Positions 48,082 to 56,751 of a stretch of DNA of 64,000 bases are shown in pieces (within the stretch, counting starts at the first letter, position 1; the number at the start of each line of letters is the position of its first letter). The position numbers and the translations under genes are program-made. The notes below the pieces were generated by a model that did not search any database, had not been told where the DNA came from, and saw nothing but the letters and a program-made list of their open reading frames with translations. The stretch is from Vibrio xiamenensis (lineage in GTDB: Bacteria > Pseudomonadota > Gammaproteobacteria > Enterobacterales > Vibrionaceae), in the NCBI RefSeq assembly GCF_900100015.1, contig NZ_FNDD01000029.1, positions 1 through 64,000 of the forward strand. Direction: 5' to 3'.

Positions 48082-50145
48082 ATGAAAGTGCCAAACGAGA
48101 TTGTATTATTATTTGCCGCCACAAGTTTAGGACTGACCGGTTGCCAAGCCGATGTCGATCCAGATTCGAGCACCGATACTGGCAGTGAATCGAGCGTAAT
48201 GAGTGCGCCTTATGTGCCCACGTTGGCTTATGATGACACCAGTGTCACTCTGGTATGGGACAAACCCGACGATTACAGCGATATTGTCGACTATCGCGTC
48301 TATATGAATGGCCAGTCGCTTGGCCTTGCTAGCGACAACAATACCGAGTTCAACCCAGCCAAACCTTACATCGATGTATTTGAGCAACAAGACAGCGATA
48401 ACTTTCACCATCAAACCACTTATTTAAACTTCAAAGTCACCGATTTAACGCCCGCAACCGGTTATCAATTTAGCGTGGCGGCGGTGCACAGTGACGGTCA
48501 AGAATCCACGCCAAGCCCTGTGGTAAGCGTAACGACCGCAAGTTTTAGCCAAGTGGTGGATATCACCGATTATGGTGCCCTTGGTGATGGTTCCACCCTC
48601 AATACCAGCGCGATTCAAAGCGCGATAGATGCTTGTGCCGCAAGCTCGACTTCCGCATACGGCTGTAAGGTGGTGGTGCCTGCCGATGACAGCAATGGCG
48701 CAGTGTTTGTCACCGGGGCGCTATTTCTTGCCAGTAACATGACCTTTGAAATCGAAACTGGCGCCACTTTACAAGGCTCGCAAAGCAGCGAGGATTATCC
48801 GCTCAGTCAGGGCTACCAGCTTTACAGCTATCGCACCAACTCCACTGACTCTCGGCGTCCGCCATCGTTACTTAACGTGCTCAGTAGCGATCATATGAAC
48901 ACCACCAATGACACTCAAGATGGTTATGATCATCGACGTGGTGTGTTTGAAAACATTCGCGTCACTGGTGGCGGTACGCTGGATGGTAGCGGTTGGCAAG
49001 TGAGCGGAGAGACTGCTGATGAAGCGGGCAACACCTTGCCTTATCACGCGCCCGGCAGCCGCGAAAAAGTCTACACCTTAGGTGTACTGGCCAAAAATCA
49101 AATGGTGGCGGGTTATCAAGAGTTTTATCCTGAGTGGGATGGCGATGTCTCGACAGTCGAATATCAAGAGCAGATCAACCGAGACCTGTATTCAAATCGC
49201 CGCTCCAGCCTTGCCACGTTTCGCGGTGTCACCAACTTATACTTTGGCGAGTTGACACTGCATAACCCGGCATATCACGGCATCATGTTCTTGGAAAACG
49301 AAAACACCGTGTTTGCTTACACCACCACTCAAACCTTTGATATCAACAACGCCGATGGGGTTGAGTTTGGTAATAGCTCCGATTTTCTGGTGTTCGCTAA
49401 CTTTATTGATAGTGGCGATGACTGCATCAACTTCGCCGCCGGGCAAGGTGCCGATTACGATTCCTCGCTCGACGATGTCAACCCAACGCAAGGTGGCTGG
49501 GTATTTAATAACTACACCCGCGAAGGCCATGGGGTGCTAGTGGCAGGCAGCCACACTGGTGCGTGGATTGAAGACATCTTGGCTGAAGAGAACGTTGCGT
49601 TTATGACCGATAACGGCTTGCGCCTGAAAAGTACCCCTGCAACCGGCGGCGGTGCGCGCGATATCGTATTTCGTGACAACGCGATGAAAGACATCGGCAC
49701 GGATAATACTCATGAGATCAACGGCGTAGAAATCGACAATCGTGGCGGTAAAGGTAACGGCTTTATTTTTACGCTCAGTTACAGCGCAGGAGACAACGTA
49801 TATACCAATGCTGACAGTGCAGCGTATTTTCACGACATCACAGTGCAAAACGTCACACTTGATAACGTTGATGCCAGTGCGTCGGCGAAAGCGGTCATTC
49901 ACAGCGATGCTTACGATGGTAGTGACAGCAGTTTGGATTATGCGGCCAATTATCACCAAAATATCGTCTTTGACCACGTTGCGATTCGCAACAGCAAAGT
50001 CACCGACATTAGCCGCTTTAAGGATGCAACTTTTAGCCATGTGAGTTTTGAAAATTGGGAATCGGGTTATGACTCACCTTGGCAGATAAGTGATTCAGAA
50101 AACGTCACGTTTGACGACGTGACGCCGCAACCGCAGGAGGAGTAA
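48082..50145 (+). CDS. Lipoprotein GH28 polygalacturonase with fibronectin type III domain
   Basis: The 687-residue protein has a lipoprotein signal with lipobox LTGC (Cys22 or nearby). An acidic Ser/Asp linker, an FN3-like domain (about residues 38-150) and a GH28 right-handed beta-helix starting at ITDYGALGDGSTLNTSAI follow. All four GH28 motifs are found: N-A-D (423-425), DD (446-447), GHG (482-484) and RLK (514-516). It should hydrolyse pectic polygalacturonate or exo-release galacturonates at the cell surface, complementing the pectate lyase 16 kb away. Confidence 0.9.
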   Translation: MKVPNEIVLLFAATSLGLTGCQADVDPDSSTDTGSESSVMSAPYVPTLAYDDTSVTLVWDKPDDYSDIVDYRVYMNGQSLGLASDNNTEFNPAKPYIDVFEQQDSDNFHHQTTYLNFKVTDLTPATGYQFSVAAVHSDGQESTPSPVVSVTTASFSQVVDITDYGALGDGSTLNTSAIQSAIDACAASSTSAYGCKVVVPADDSNGAVFVTGALFLASNMTFEIETGATLQGSQSSEDYPLSQGYQLYSYRTNSTDSRRPPSLLNVLSSDHMNTTNDTQDGYDHRRGVFENIRVTGGGTLDGSGWQVSGETADEAGNTLPYHAPGSREKVYTLGVLAKNQMVAGYQEFYPEWDGDVSTVEYQEQINRDLYSNRRSSLATFRGVTNLYFGELTLHNPAYHGIMFLENENTVFAYTTTQTFDINNADGVEFGNSSDFLVFANFIDSGDDCINFAAGQGADYDSSLDDVNPTQGGWVFNNYTREGHGVLVAGSHTGAWIEDILAEENVAFMTDNGLRLKSTPATGGGARDIVFRDNAMKDIGTDNTHEINGVEIDNRGGKGNGFIFTLSYSAGDNVYTNADSAAYFHDITVQNVTLDNVDASASAKAVIHSDAYDGSDSSLDYAANYHQNIVFDHVAIRNSKVTDISRFKDATFSHVSFENWESGYDSPWQISDSENVTFDDVTPQPQEE

Positions 50146-50176
50146 CCCGCATCTTTTGATTAAAAGAGCAAAAGGG

Positions 50177-50218
50177 AAGGAGCAACCTTAGGACAAATGG
50201 GGGATAAGGTTGCTCCTT
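50177..50218 (+). terminator. 14-bp perfect hairpin after the polygalacturonase gene
   Basis: AAGGAGCAACCTTA (50177-50190) and TAAGGTTGCTCCTT (50205-50218) pair fully around a 14-base loop, 31 bp after the stop. The following sequence is AGGGGGAG, without T residues, so it may protect the mRNA end rather than terminate. Confidence 0.55.
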
Positions 50219-50446
50219 AGGGGGAGTGTGTGAATATTGGTCAATATTAATAATAAAAACATGACCTTAAACACGATTAGCATTGAGCTAACCGTCTGTC
50301 AGGGGAGGCCAATTAACTCACTGCTACCAAATAGAATAAGTCCGCGTAGTTCTAAAGGGGTGTCTTAATTGTGATAATTATTAGGGGCTTATCATTAATC
50401 TGTTCAACGCTTGAATGGGATTTTTGAAACTGAGAATGAGGAAAAA

Positions 50447-50611
50447 ATGTCCAGCGCTGACTTGCGTCTGTCACAGGTGACTAGTTCAGAGTTACCGCAT
50501 AGTGGATGTTTAGTTGAGATTGTAGGCGATGTGATTGATGCCAGTACCCATTTTTATGTGATTGAGGTGATAAAAAAGGACGAGACGCCCTTTTTATCTT
50601 TATCGCACTGA
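50447..50611 (+). CDS. Small hypothetical protein (54 residues)
   Basis: The ATG at 50447 is preceded by GAGGAA. The 54-residue product (MSSADLRLSQVTSSELPHSG...) has a short amphipathic pattern with LVEIVGDVIDASTHFYVIEV and no recognisable family. It ends 2 bp before the convergent stop of the diguanylate cyclase gene. Existence is plausible, not proven; it is preceded by about 300 bp of non-coding DNA. Confidence 0.45.
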   Translation: MSSADLRLSQVTSSELPHSGCLVEIVGDVIDASTHFYVIEVIKKDETPFLSLSH

Positions 50612-50613
50612 AG

Positions 50614-51978
50614 CTAAACAGCCGCTTTGGGTTTATATAGAGATTTTTGCTGATACATGGCTTGATCGGCTTCAGACAATAGCTGTTTCACATTGGTACT
50701 TTGACCATGGTAAAAGGTATAGCCGATGCTCAGCGATGGCTGGATCTGCTCTTCACCCCAATGCAATACATGCCCTTCAAGCGCTTGACGTATTTTATGA
50801 ATCACCACTTCAACGTTCTCGACAGTAGCGACATTTTGCAGCTGAACAATGAATTCATCGCCGCCAAATCTGGCTACCGTGTCACTGTTACGAACGCAGC
50901 CTTGCAGTTCCTTTGCGACATGTTTGAGCAGCTCATCTCCCGCTTCATGACCGAGTTCGTCATTAACGCGCTTAAAGTCATTGAGGTCGATATTCAGTAG
51001 GGCAAACGGCTGCGGTGTATCGCTGGGTTTCATCTGCTTATTCAATAGCGACAGCATAAAGCGTCGATTAGGTAGGCGAGTGAGTTCATCATGCAGCGAG
51101 GCTTTGTGCACGCGGCGATAGTTGCGATAGTGCAAAAACATAATGGTGTAGAGCAGAAAGGCCACACTATAGCCAAAAAAGTTGACAATCAGGCGTGTAT
51201 CTTGGATATGTTCCATATCCGATAAGTTAAATTTGGCCGCCATTTCCCAACTGCCATTGGGGAGCATCACCGAGTACAATACATCGGGTCCTTCAAAGAT
51301 GGTGTTATCGCCATAAAATACGCGTTCTGTTGAGTTCGATGCAGACGGTTGACGCAAGGCAATTTGCGCGCCACTGAAATCTTTGATCCCAATATCTTCC
51401 AGCAGCTTTTCGTAATCCATGACTACGCTAACGGTCCCCCAATAAGTTTGATTTATGGGATAGTCAGAGAAAATCGGGTAACGGGCAATCAGCCCGGTGC
51501 CACCTTGGACCAAAGTCAACGGCCCATCAATGATCACTTGCTGGGTTTGCTTGGCTAGCAGTACAGTACGCAGTTGATTGGGTTGAGTACGAAAATCAAA
51601 CCCAATCGCCCCTTCATTGCCCTCAATTGGATAGACTTTGCTGATGACATTATTCGGCGCCAGACCGACGTTGCGCACAAAGCGGGCTTTTTGTAGCAGT
51701 TTGGCGGCAATGGTTTGCCAATTATCCGTGGCAAATTTGGGATCAATAGTGACGACGGTTGCCAAGCTGTCGGCAAGGTAAGTATCCATAAATAGCGTGG
51801 CTTCAAATTTGGAGCGAACTAAGGCGAGGTTCTTAGTCACAACTCGCTCAACTTTGGCGGTTTCATTGTTAACAAAGTAGCCGGAGAGGCCGTTAATGAT
51901 GCTAACCGCGAGCACGATAAACACCACCGACAACAATGAAAACAGCAAGTTATTCTTTCTAATTGTGTTTGAAAACAT
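50614..51978 (-). CDS. Membrane CHASE1-like diguanylate cyclase
   Basis: The 454-residue protein has a first membrane helix (about residues 12-32), a periplasmic CHASE1-like sensor (about 40-250; FDFRTQPNQLRTVLL, LIARYPIF) and a second helix (about 263-283). A GGDEF domain follows with intact GGDEF in VARFGGDEFIVQL and an allosteric I-site RNSD five residues before it. It should make cyclic di-GMP in response to an external ligand, with product inhibition. No dedicated effector gene is adjacent. Confidence 0.92.
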   Translation of the reverse strand: MFSNTIRKNNLLFSLLSVVFIVLAVSIINGLSGYFVNNETAKVERVVTKNLALVRSKFEATLFMDTYLADSLATVVTIDPKFATDNWQTIAAKLLQKARFVRNVGLAPNNVISKVYPIEGNEGAIGFDFRTQPNQLRTVLLAKQTQQVIIDGPLTLVQGGTGLIARYPIFSDYPINQTYWGTVSVVMDYEKLLEDIGIKDFSGAQIALRQPSASNSTERVFYGDNTIFEGPDVLYSVMLPNGSWEMAAKFNLSDMEHIQDTRLIVNFFGYSVAFLLYTIMFLHYRNYRRVHKASLHDELTRLPNRRFMLSLLNKQMKPSDTPQPFALLNIDLNDFKRVNDELGHEAGDELLKHVAKELQGCVRNSDTVARFGGDEFIVQLQNVATVENVEVVIHKIRQALEGHVLHWGEEQIQPSLSIGYTFYHGQSTNVKQLLSEADQAMYQQKSLYKPKAAV

Positions 51979-52143
51979 GATTTTCTCAGCTAAAGCATTC
52001 GAATTAGAGAACAGCGTTCACCCTGCATAATTAGTACCAGAAGATCAATCACTTTCTGTTAGCTTAGTCAAAAAGTCACCGTTTGAATCCGCAAACACGC
52101 TTTTTACGGAGTTTAGAGAAATGGGAGAGGGAAGTTATTGAGC

Positions 52144-53526
52144 TCAATTTACATCAAGTTGACTGTGTATAACTGCTGCTAGTGCTTGGATTTGTTGCTC
52201 GATTTGAGGTGTTAAGCCGTAGCCAAAATTGACTCTTAAACAGTGGTCAAACCGCGAATCGGTTGAAAATAGATAGCCGGGTACAAAGCTGATTGACTGG
52301 CTGGTGGCGAGTTCAAATAGGGCTCGCGTTGAGCCAGCTGTATTTGGTAGTGATACCCATAAGACATAGCCCCCTTCTGGCATGGATACTTGTGTGCCGA
52401 TTGGAAAGTGCTCAAGTATTGTGTGCCGCATTTTGTCTCGATATTCACGCAGTTTGCTGGTCAGACGCCGAAGGTGAGCATCATAGCCACCGTTACTGAG
52501 AAACTCTGCAATCGCGGCTTGGGGGTATATAGCGGTGGTTTTGGTCATTGAATGTTTTAGAGCGGCAATCTGCGCCTGCCAACCGCTAGCCGCTATCCAG
52601 CCAATTCGAATTCCTGGCGCTAAGGTTTTTGTAAAACTGCTGCAAAGGATGACATGTGGACTAAAAGCTCGTAGTGGCCTTGGTCTTGAACGTCCAAAAT
52701 GCACATCTCCATAGACGTCATCTTCAATCACCGCGACATGGTGACGTTCAGCAATCGTCACTAAAGCCTGTTTATCGCTGTCTGTAAGTAGCGCGCCATC
52801 AGGGTTGTTAAAATTGGCGGTATAAACCAAAGCAGTGGGGTGGTGAGTGATACATTGCTGATCAAGATGTTCAACACTTTGAATTTCGATACAGTTCAAT
52901 CCTAACTCGCGAGCCAGTTCCAACATGAAAAAGTAGGTTGGCGTTTGGACGAGAATGTTGTCACCTGGCTGGGTTATGGCTCGTAGTGCTAAAGACAGTG
53001 ACTCTAAACCGCCATGGGTGATGAGGAGCTCAGTTCGCTCAAAACTGCATCCGTAGGCCAAGGCACGACGTTGAATCTGTTCTATCAGTGGTGAATAGCC
53101 TTGTCCGCTTACATAACCGCCAAGTAACTCTGGGTGGCGGTATATTTGCTGACGCATGATTTGGCTGAGGCGCTTTACGGGATAGAGATCGATATGGCCG
53201 TTTGACAGAGTTAGTCCACTGCGTTCATGAAGGCGGAGTTGCTGTAGGTGATATTGCTTGTTGTGGTTGAGCGGTTGGTGAATCATTGGCTGTCGGGGAC
53301 ACTTGTTGTCAATACGGCGCACGTAATAACCAGAACGAGGTTTAGCAGTGACTAAAAGCTGATCTTCGAGGCGACGCAAAGCATTCATAACGGTTAGCGC
53401 ACTGGTTTTATATTCGGCGGCTAATTGACGAATTGAAGGCAACTTTGCGCCGGGTGCGACATGTCCCAATTCAATTGCATGCCTAAGTTGCTCGGCAATC
53501 TGTTGGTATAGTGGGAGTCGGCCCAT
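52144..53526 (-). CDS. MocR-type (GntR HTH plus aminotransferase fold) regulator
   Basis: The 460-residue protein has a GntR winged helix at residues 1-70 (PLYQQIAEQLRHAIELGHV, SIRQLAAEYKTSALTVMNAL) and a type I aminotransferase domain. The PLP lysine lies in SSFTKTLAPGIRIGW, and the domain also has YTANFNNPDGALL. MocR proteins use PLP or amino compounds as effectors. It is divergent from a TauE/SafE permease, which is the probable target through the dyad at 53554-53587. Confidence 0.9.
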   Translation of the reverse strand: MGRLPLYQQIAEQLRHAIELGHVAPGAKLPSIRQLAAEYKTSALTVMNALRRLEDQLLVTAKPRSGYYVRRIDNKCPRQPMIHQPLNHNKQYHLQQLRLHERSGLTLSNGHIDLYPVKRLSQIMRQQIYRHPELLGGYVSGQGYSPLIEQIQRRALAYGCSFERTELLITHGGLESLSLALRAITQPGDNILVQTPTYFFMLELARELGLNCIEIQSVEHLDQQCITHHPTALVYTANFNNPDGALLTDSDKQALVTIAERHHVAVIEDDVYGDVHFGRSRPRPLRAFSPHVILCSSFTKTLAPGIRIGWIAASGWQAQIAALKHSMTKTTAIYPQAAIAEFLSNGGYDAHLRRLTSKLREYRDKMRHTILEHFPIGTQVSMPEGGYVLWVSLPNTAGSTRALFELATSQSISFVPGYLFSTDSRFDHCLRVNFGYGLTPQIEQQIQALAAVIHSQLDVN

Positions 53527-53553
53527 CTCTCGCTCGCTTAACAGTCACTAAAA

Positions 53554-53587
53554 ATCTGTTATACAACAGATAGCTAAGATCTGTAAC
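53554..53587. promoter_or_regulatory. Candidate MocR operator between the regulator and permease genes
   Basis: ATCTGTT (53554-53560) and AACAGAT (53565-53571) form a perfect dyad around ATAC, and a third ATCTGTAAC half-site starts at 53579. Inverted plus direct half-sites are the arrangement known for MocR regulators such as PdxR. It lies between the two divergent starts (53526 and 53660). Confidence 0.6.
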
Positions 53588-53659
53588 TATTTCCTTGCTC
53601 CACAATTGATTAGCGTTATGCAGATAGATTTAACGTCAATGCTGAGGAGAAAAGGAATT

Positions 53660-54412
53660 ATGGACTATTCGTTAACCATTATTGTATTGCTGTTTACGAT
53701 AGCGGTACTGGCAGGATGCATCGATGCATTGGCGGGTGGAGGAGGACTTATCACTATTCCGACCTTGCTGTTATGTGGTGTTCCACCAGTGGCGGCGATT
53801 GCGACCAATAAACTCGGAGGGGTCGGGGGATCGCTAGCGGCAACGGTGCATTTTATTCGTTGTGGTGAGTTAGAGCTGCATAAAGTCAAATTAACGATAG
53901 TCACCAGTTTCATCGGCGCAATACTGGGCGGCGTATTACTGACTTGGCTTGATAGTCGGTTTCTAGCTACCGTTGTCCCTGTACTTTTAATTGGCTTCGC
54001 GCTGTATTTCTTATTTTCTCCGAATCTTGGTGAATTAGACGCCAAACCTTGGACTAGCTCCTTCGTCTATGCGTTGACGCTAGCGCCTTTAATTGGATTC
54101 TATGACGGATTTTTTGGCCCAGGTACAGGCGCTTTCTTAGCCATTTCTTTGGTATTACTTCGCGGTTTCAATTTAGTTAAAGCCACCGCGTATGCCAAAC
54201 TTCTCAATTTTTGTAGCAATTTAGCGGCGCTGAGCTATTTCATTATTGATGGCTCTCTGATTTGGCCAATAGGTATCGCGATGTTTATTGGCCAAGTTAT
54301 TGGTGGTTCACTAGGGGCGAGATGGGTTCTACGTAGTGGTCGACGGTTGATTAAAATCGCGATGGTGTTGGTGACCACCGCCATTTCAAGCAAATTGATG
54401 TTCTTCAGTTAA
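53660..54412 (+). CDS. TauE/SafE (TSUP) family membrane permease
   Basis: The 250-residue protein has about eight hydrophobic segments. It carries the family motifs AGCIDALAGGGGLITIPTLL and IGFYDGFFGPGTGAFLAISL, which are two inverted copies of the TSUP repeat. Members export or import sulfonates, sulfite or organic anions. GAGGAGAAAAGGA before the ATG at 53660 defines the start. Control by the divergent MocR gene points to an amine- or amino-acid-related substrate; this is inference. Confidence 0.88.
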   Translation: MDYSLTIIVLLFTIAVLAGCIDALAGGGGLITIPTLLLCGVPPVAAIATNKLGGVGGSLAATVHFIRCGELELHKVKLTIVTSFIGAILGGVLLTWLDSRFLATVVPVLLIGFALYFLFSPNLGELDAKPWTSSFVYALTLAPLIGFYDGFFGPGTGAFLAISLVLLRGFNLVKATAYAKLLNFCSNLAALSYFIIDGSLIWPIGIAMFIGQVIGGSLGARWVLRSGRRLIKIAMVLVTTAISSKLMFFS

Positions 54413-54782
54413 TGATGGATACAAAAAGAAGATAAATAAAATGACCCTGGTGCCATTAAACATTTGAGTCGGAAAATCATTCAAATACCATGTATTATTT
54501 ACATTAAATTCGTCTGATTAAATAAATAATTAAATGTTAACTTGTTGATGACGTTTAATTAACAAAAGTCGGTTTTTTACTGTTAGTTTTAATAGGGAGT
54601 TTTGCTTGATGTTGGATGCTTACTGAATAATTAGCCATTAATTAAGATGTTTATTTTAAATGATTTAAATGGTATGAGTTTTGTAAGCCAGTTTTATAAC
54701 TTAAGCAAAATAATTAATTGCTTTGCTGAGAGTATATTTATTTTCAGCGGCGATGACCTTCAAAATCACTAGGAGTAAAAAG
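54413..54782. other. 370-bp AT-rich intergenic region
   Basis: No coding potential was seen between the permease and outer-membrane protein genes. The DNA is strongly AT-rich with many TTAATTAA-like runs, for example AATAAATAATTAAATGTTAA near 54521-54540, typical of DNA silenced by H-NS. The promoter of the outer-membrane protein should lie near its end, with AGGAGTAAAAAG as its SD. Confidence 0.5.
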
Positions 54783-55349
54783 ATGAAAAAGATCCTTCCA
54801 ATTCTAGCGGGTACCATGGCTTTAACGACATTCAGCACACTTTCTCATGCAGCGGTACTCGACGATGAAAGTGGCGTCTATGTCGGCGGTAACTATGGTT
54901 ATGTGAAAGTCGATGGCCAAGATGATTTTGATGACGACAATGATGTCATGCAGGCTTTAATTGGTTTTAAATTAAACCGTTATATTGGTGTCGAAGGCAG
55001 TTACATTGACTTCGGATCTTATGGTGGCAGTGTGGCAAGCGCCGAAACTGATGGTTATACTGCCGCGCTAAAACTAACCGCGCCAATTGGTGATCGCGTT
55101 GAGCTTTATGCGAAAGGTGGTCAATTATGGTATACCACAGATTACGATATTGCCGGATTTAATGGCGATGAAGATGATACCGCGGTATTTGCCGGCGCAG
55201 GGGTTGGCTTTAAAGTGACCGACAATTTCTTAATTAATGCGGAATACGCTTGGTATGATGTCGACCTAGACGCTAATGATATTAATGATGGTGCAGACAC
55301 CAATACTGACTTTAAACAAGCGACAATTGGTGCAGAATATCGCTTCTAA
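54783..55349 (+). CDS. Outer-membrane beta-barrel protein (OmpW/OmpA-like porin family)
   Basis: The 188-residue protein has a signal peptide (KKILPILAGTMALTTFSTLSHA) and an alternating beta-strand barrel starting at YVGGNYGYVKV and ending in EYRF, with the terminal Phe typical of BAM-inserted barrels. It is acidic (many Asp and Glu) in loops. It resembles the small outer-membrane porin-family proteins with eight strands. AGGAG before 54783 sets the start; the upstream in-frame ATG is rejected. Confidence 0.85.
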   Translation: MKKILPILAGTMALTTFSTLSHAAVLDDESGVYVGGNYGYVKVDGQDDFDDDNDVMQALIGFKLNRYIGVEGSYIDFGSYGGSVASAETDGYTAALKLTAPIGDRVELYAKGGQLWYTTDYDIAGFNGDEDDTAVFAGAGVGFKVTDNFLINAEYAWYDVDLDANDINDGADTNTDFKQATIGAEYRF

Positions 55350-55381
55350 ATATTACCTATTATTTAAATTATAAAATAAAT

Positions 55382-55410
55382 AAGAGCCACTAAATTTAAG
55401 TGGCTCTTTT
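55382..55410. terminator. Bidirectional terminator between the barrel and dioxygenase genes
   Basis: The 10-bp perfect stem AAGAGCCACT/AGTGGCTCTT with loop AAATTTA is followed by TT on the plus strand and by ATTTATTT on the minus strand. Confidence 0.82.
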
Positions 55411-55466
55411 GCATTAAGTGTAAGCTCTAAACTCATCACATGAGTATGTTTTAATTTACCTGTAGA

Positions 55467-56726
55467 TCACTTTGCGCCGGAAACCGAATAATTCATCGCG
55501 ACATTGCGGGTGCGCTGAAACGTATCGATATCTTCGCCGCGCATCGCGGCGTAAATATGCGGATTCGGTACGCCAAGTACGGCGCCTAGCTTTTCAAGCA
55601 AAAAGAAAATCACCCCGTAACGAATCATTTCAATCCACTGGCGCTCAACGATCATGGTTTGCTCTTGCTCTGTTAACTTAAATTCTTCAAATAGCGCTTG
55701 CGGATTCGAACTGAATTTTTCGCGGTGCGCAGGTTCAATCAAGCGATGCAAAAAGTCATTTAGGCGATAGGCTCGATGCGCAAGCTCCAAACCAAACGGG
55801 TAAGTGCCCGGCAGTGCTTCAGCGCCTTTAAGTTCGGCGTGAATGTGCTGTCGATAACGCTCGGCGCTTTGTTCATCAAAGCTTGCCGCTAAGTCTTCAT
55901 AGATAACGGTGGCGATGTTGGTCATCGAGGGTAAATAATTGGCGCTGTGAACTTTACGCACTTTATCGGAAAGTGCGCCTCGCATAATTAGCCACATGAT
56001 CACCTCGGCCCCTTCCAATCCGCCTAGTTCTGCGTATTCGGCAAGACGCATGTCAGCCAATTGCTCCGGCTGATGTTCAAGAAGATCAAGAAAACGTTGG
56101 TCCCACTCAAGGTTGTTAAACCCGCAGCGCTCACCATGGACTTGATGTGACAATCCGCCAGTGGCGACGATCGCAACACGCAGTTCCGGGTCTGGAAAAC
56201 TTTCAATCGCTTTGCGCAGGCTTTTACCAAGCTTGTAACAGCGTTTGGCGTTAGGAATAGGAAATTGCAGCACGCCGACTTGCAGTGGAACTATGCTTCC
56301 CGACCAGCCTTGAACATCAGGCGAAATCATCGACAGTGGCGAGAAGCAACCATGGTCAAGGGGCTTTTTTTGAAATATCGACAAATCGAATTCATCGGCA
56401 ATCAATGAATTAGCGATATGGCGAGACAATTCTAAATGGCCTTTAACCGCCGGATATTGGCGCGGGCCGCCCCCTTCGTCGGCGGTGTGGTAGCTGTCGT
56501 CAACGCCGAGGGCGAACGGAGAGTAGTGATCGAAAAAGAACGAGGTAATGTGGTCATTGAAAATCATAAACATTACATCAATTTGTTGCTGTTTCACCCA
56601 GTCTTGTACCACTTGAAAACCGGTAAAGATCGGTTTCCAACCAGGATCGTCGGCTTTGTTGTTGTCTTTGGCAAAACCAATGGTCGGGGAATGGGAGGCA
56701 CCGATGCCTCCAATGATTTGGGCCAT
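55467..56726 (-). CDS. Single-chain LigB-LigA extradiol dioxygenase (gallate/protocatechuate 4,5-dioxygenase type)
   Basis: The 419-residue protein joins a LigB-type catalytic domain (residues 1-285) to a LigA-type C-terminal domain (about 300-419, MIRYGVIFFLLEKLGAVLGV). Iron and catalytic residues are at the expected places: His12 (GIGASHSPT), His59 (FNDH), His194 (GLSHQ), Glu241 (GAEVIMW). Length and fusion match gallate dioxygenases GalA/DesB, but the neighbours pobA and ligC imply protocatechuate as the substrate, so specificity is open. It is last in the minus-strand operon. Confidence 0.87.
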   Translation of the reverse strand: MAQIIGGIGASHSPTIGFAKDNNKADDPGWKPIFTGFQVVQDWVKQQQIDVMFMIFNDHITSFFFDHYSPFALGVDDSYHTADEGGGPRQYPAVKGHLELSRHIANSLIADEFDLSIFQKKPLDHGCFSPLSMISPDVQGWSGSIVPLQVGVLQFPIPNAKRCYKLGKSLRKAIESFPDPELRVAIVATGGLSHQVHGERCGFNNLEWDQRFLDLLEHQPEQLADMRLAEYAELGGLEGAEVIMWLIMRGALSDKVRKVHSANYLPSMTNIATVIYEDLAASFDEQSAERYRQHIHAELKGAEALPGTYPFGLELAHRAYRLNDFLHRLIEPAHREKFSSNPQALFEEFKLTEQEQTMIVERQWIEMIRYGVIFFLLEKLGAVLGVPNPHIYAAMRGEDIDTFQRTRNVAMNYSVSGAK

Positions 56727-56751
56727 GTCTATCTTCCTTGTGTGCGCCGTT

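Noticed and set aside
49537..50040. 167-residue minus-strand ORF in the polygalacturonase gene
   Set aside because: Antisense shadow; the GH28 motifs are on the plus strand.
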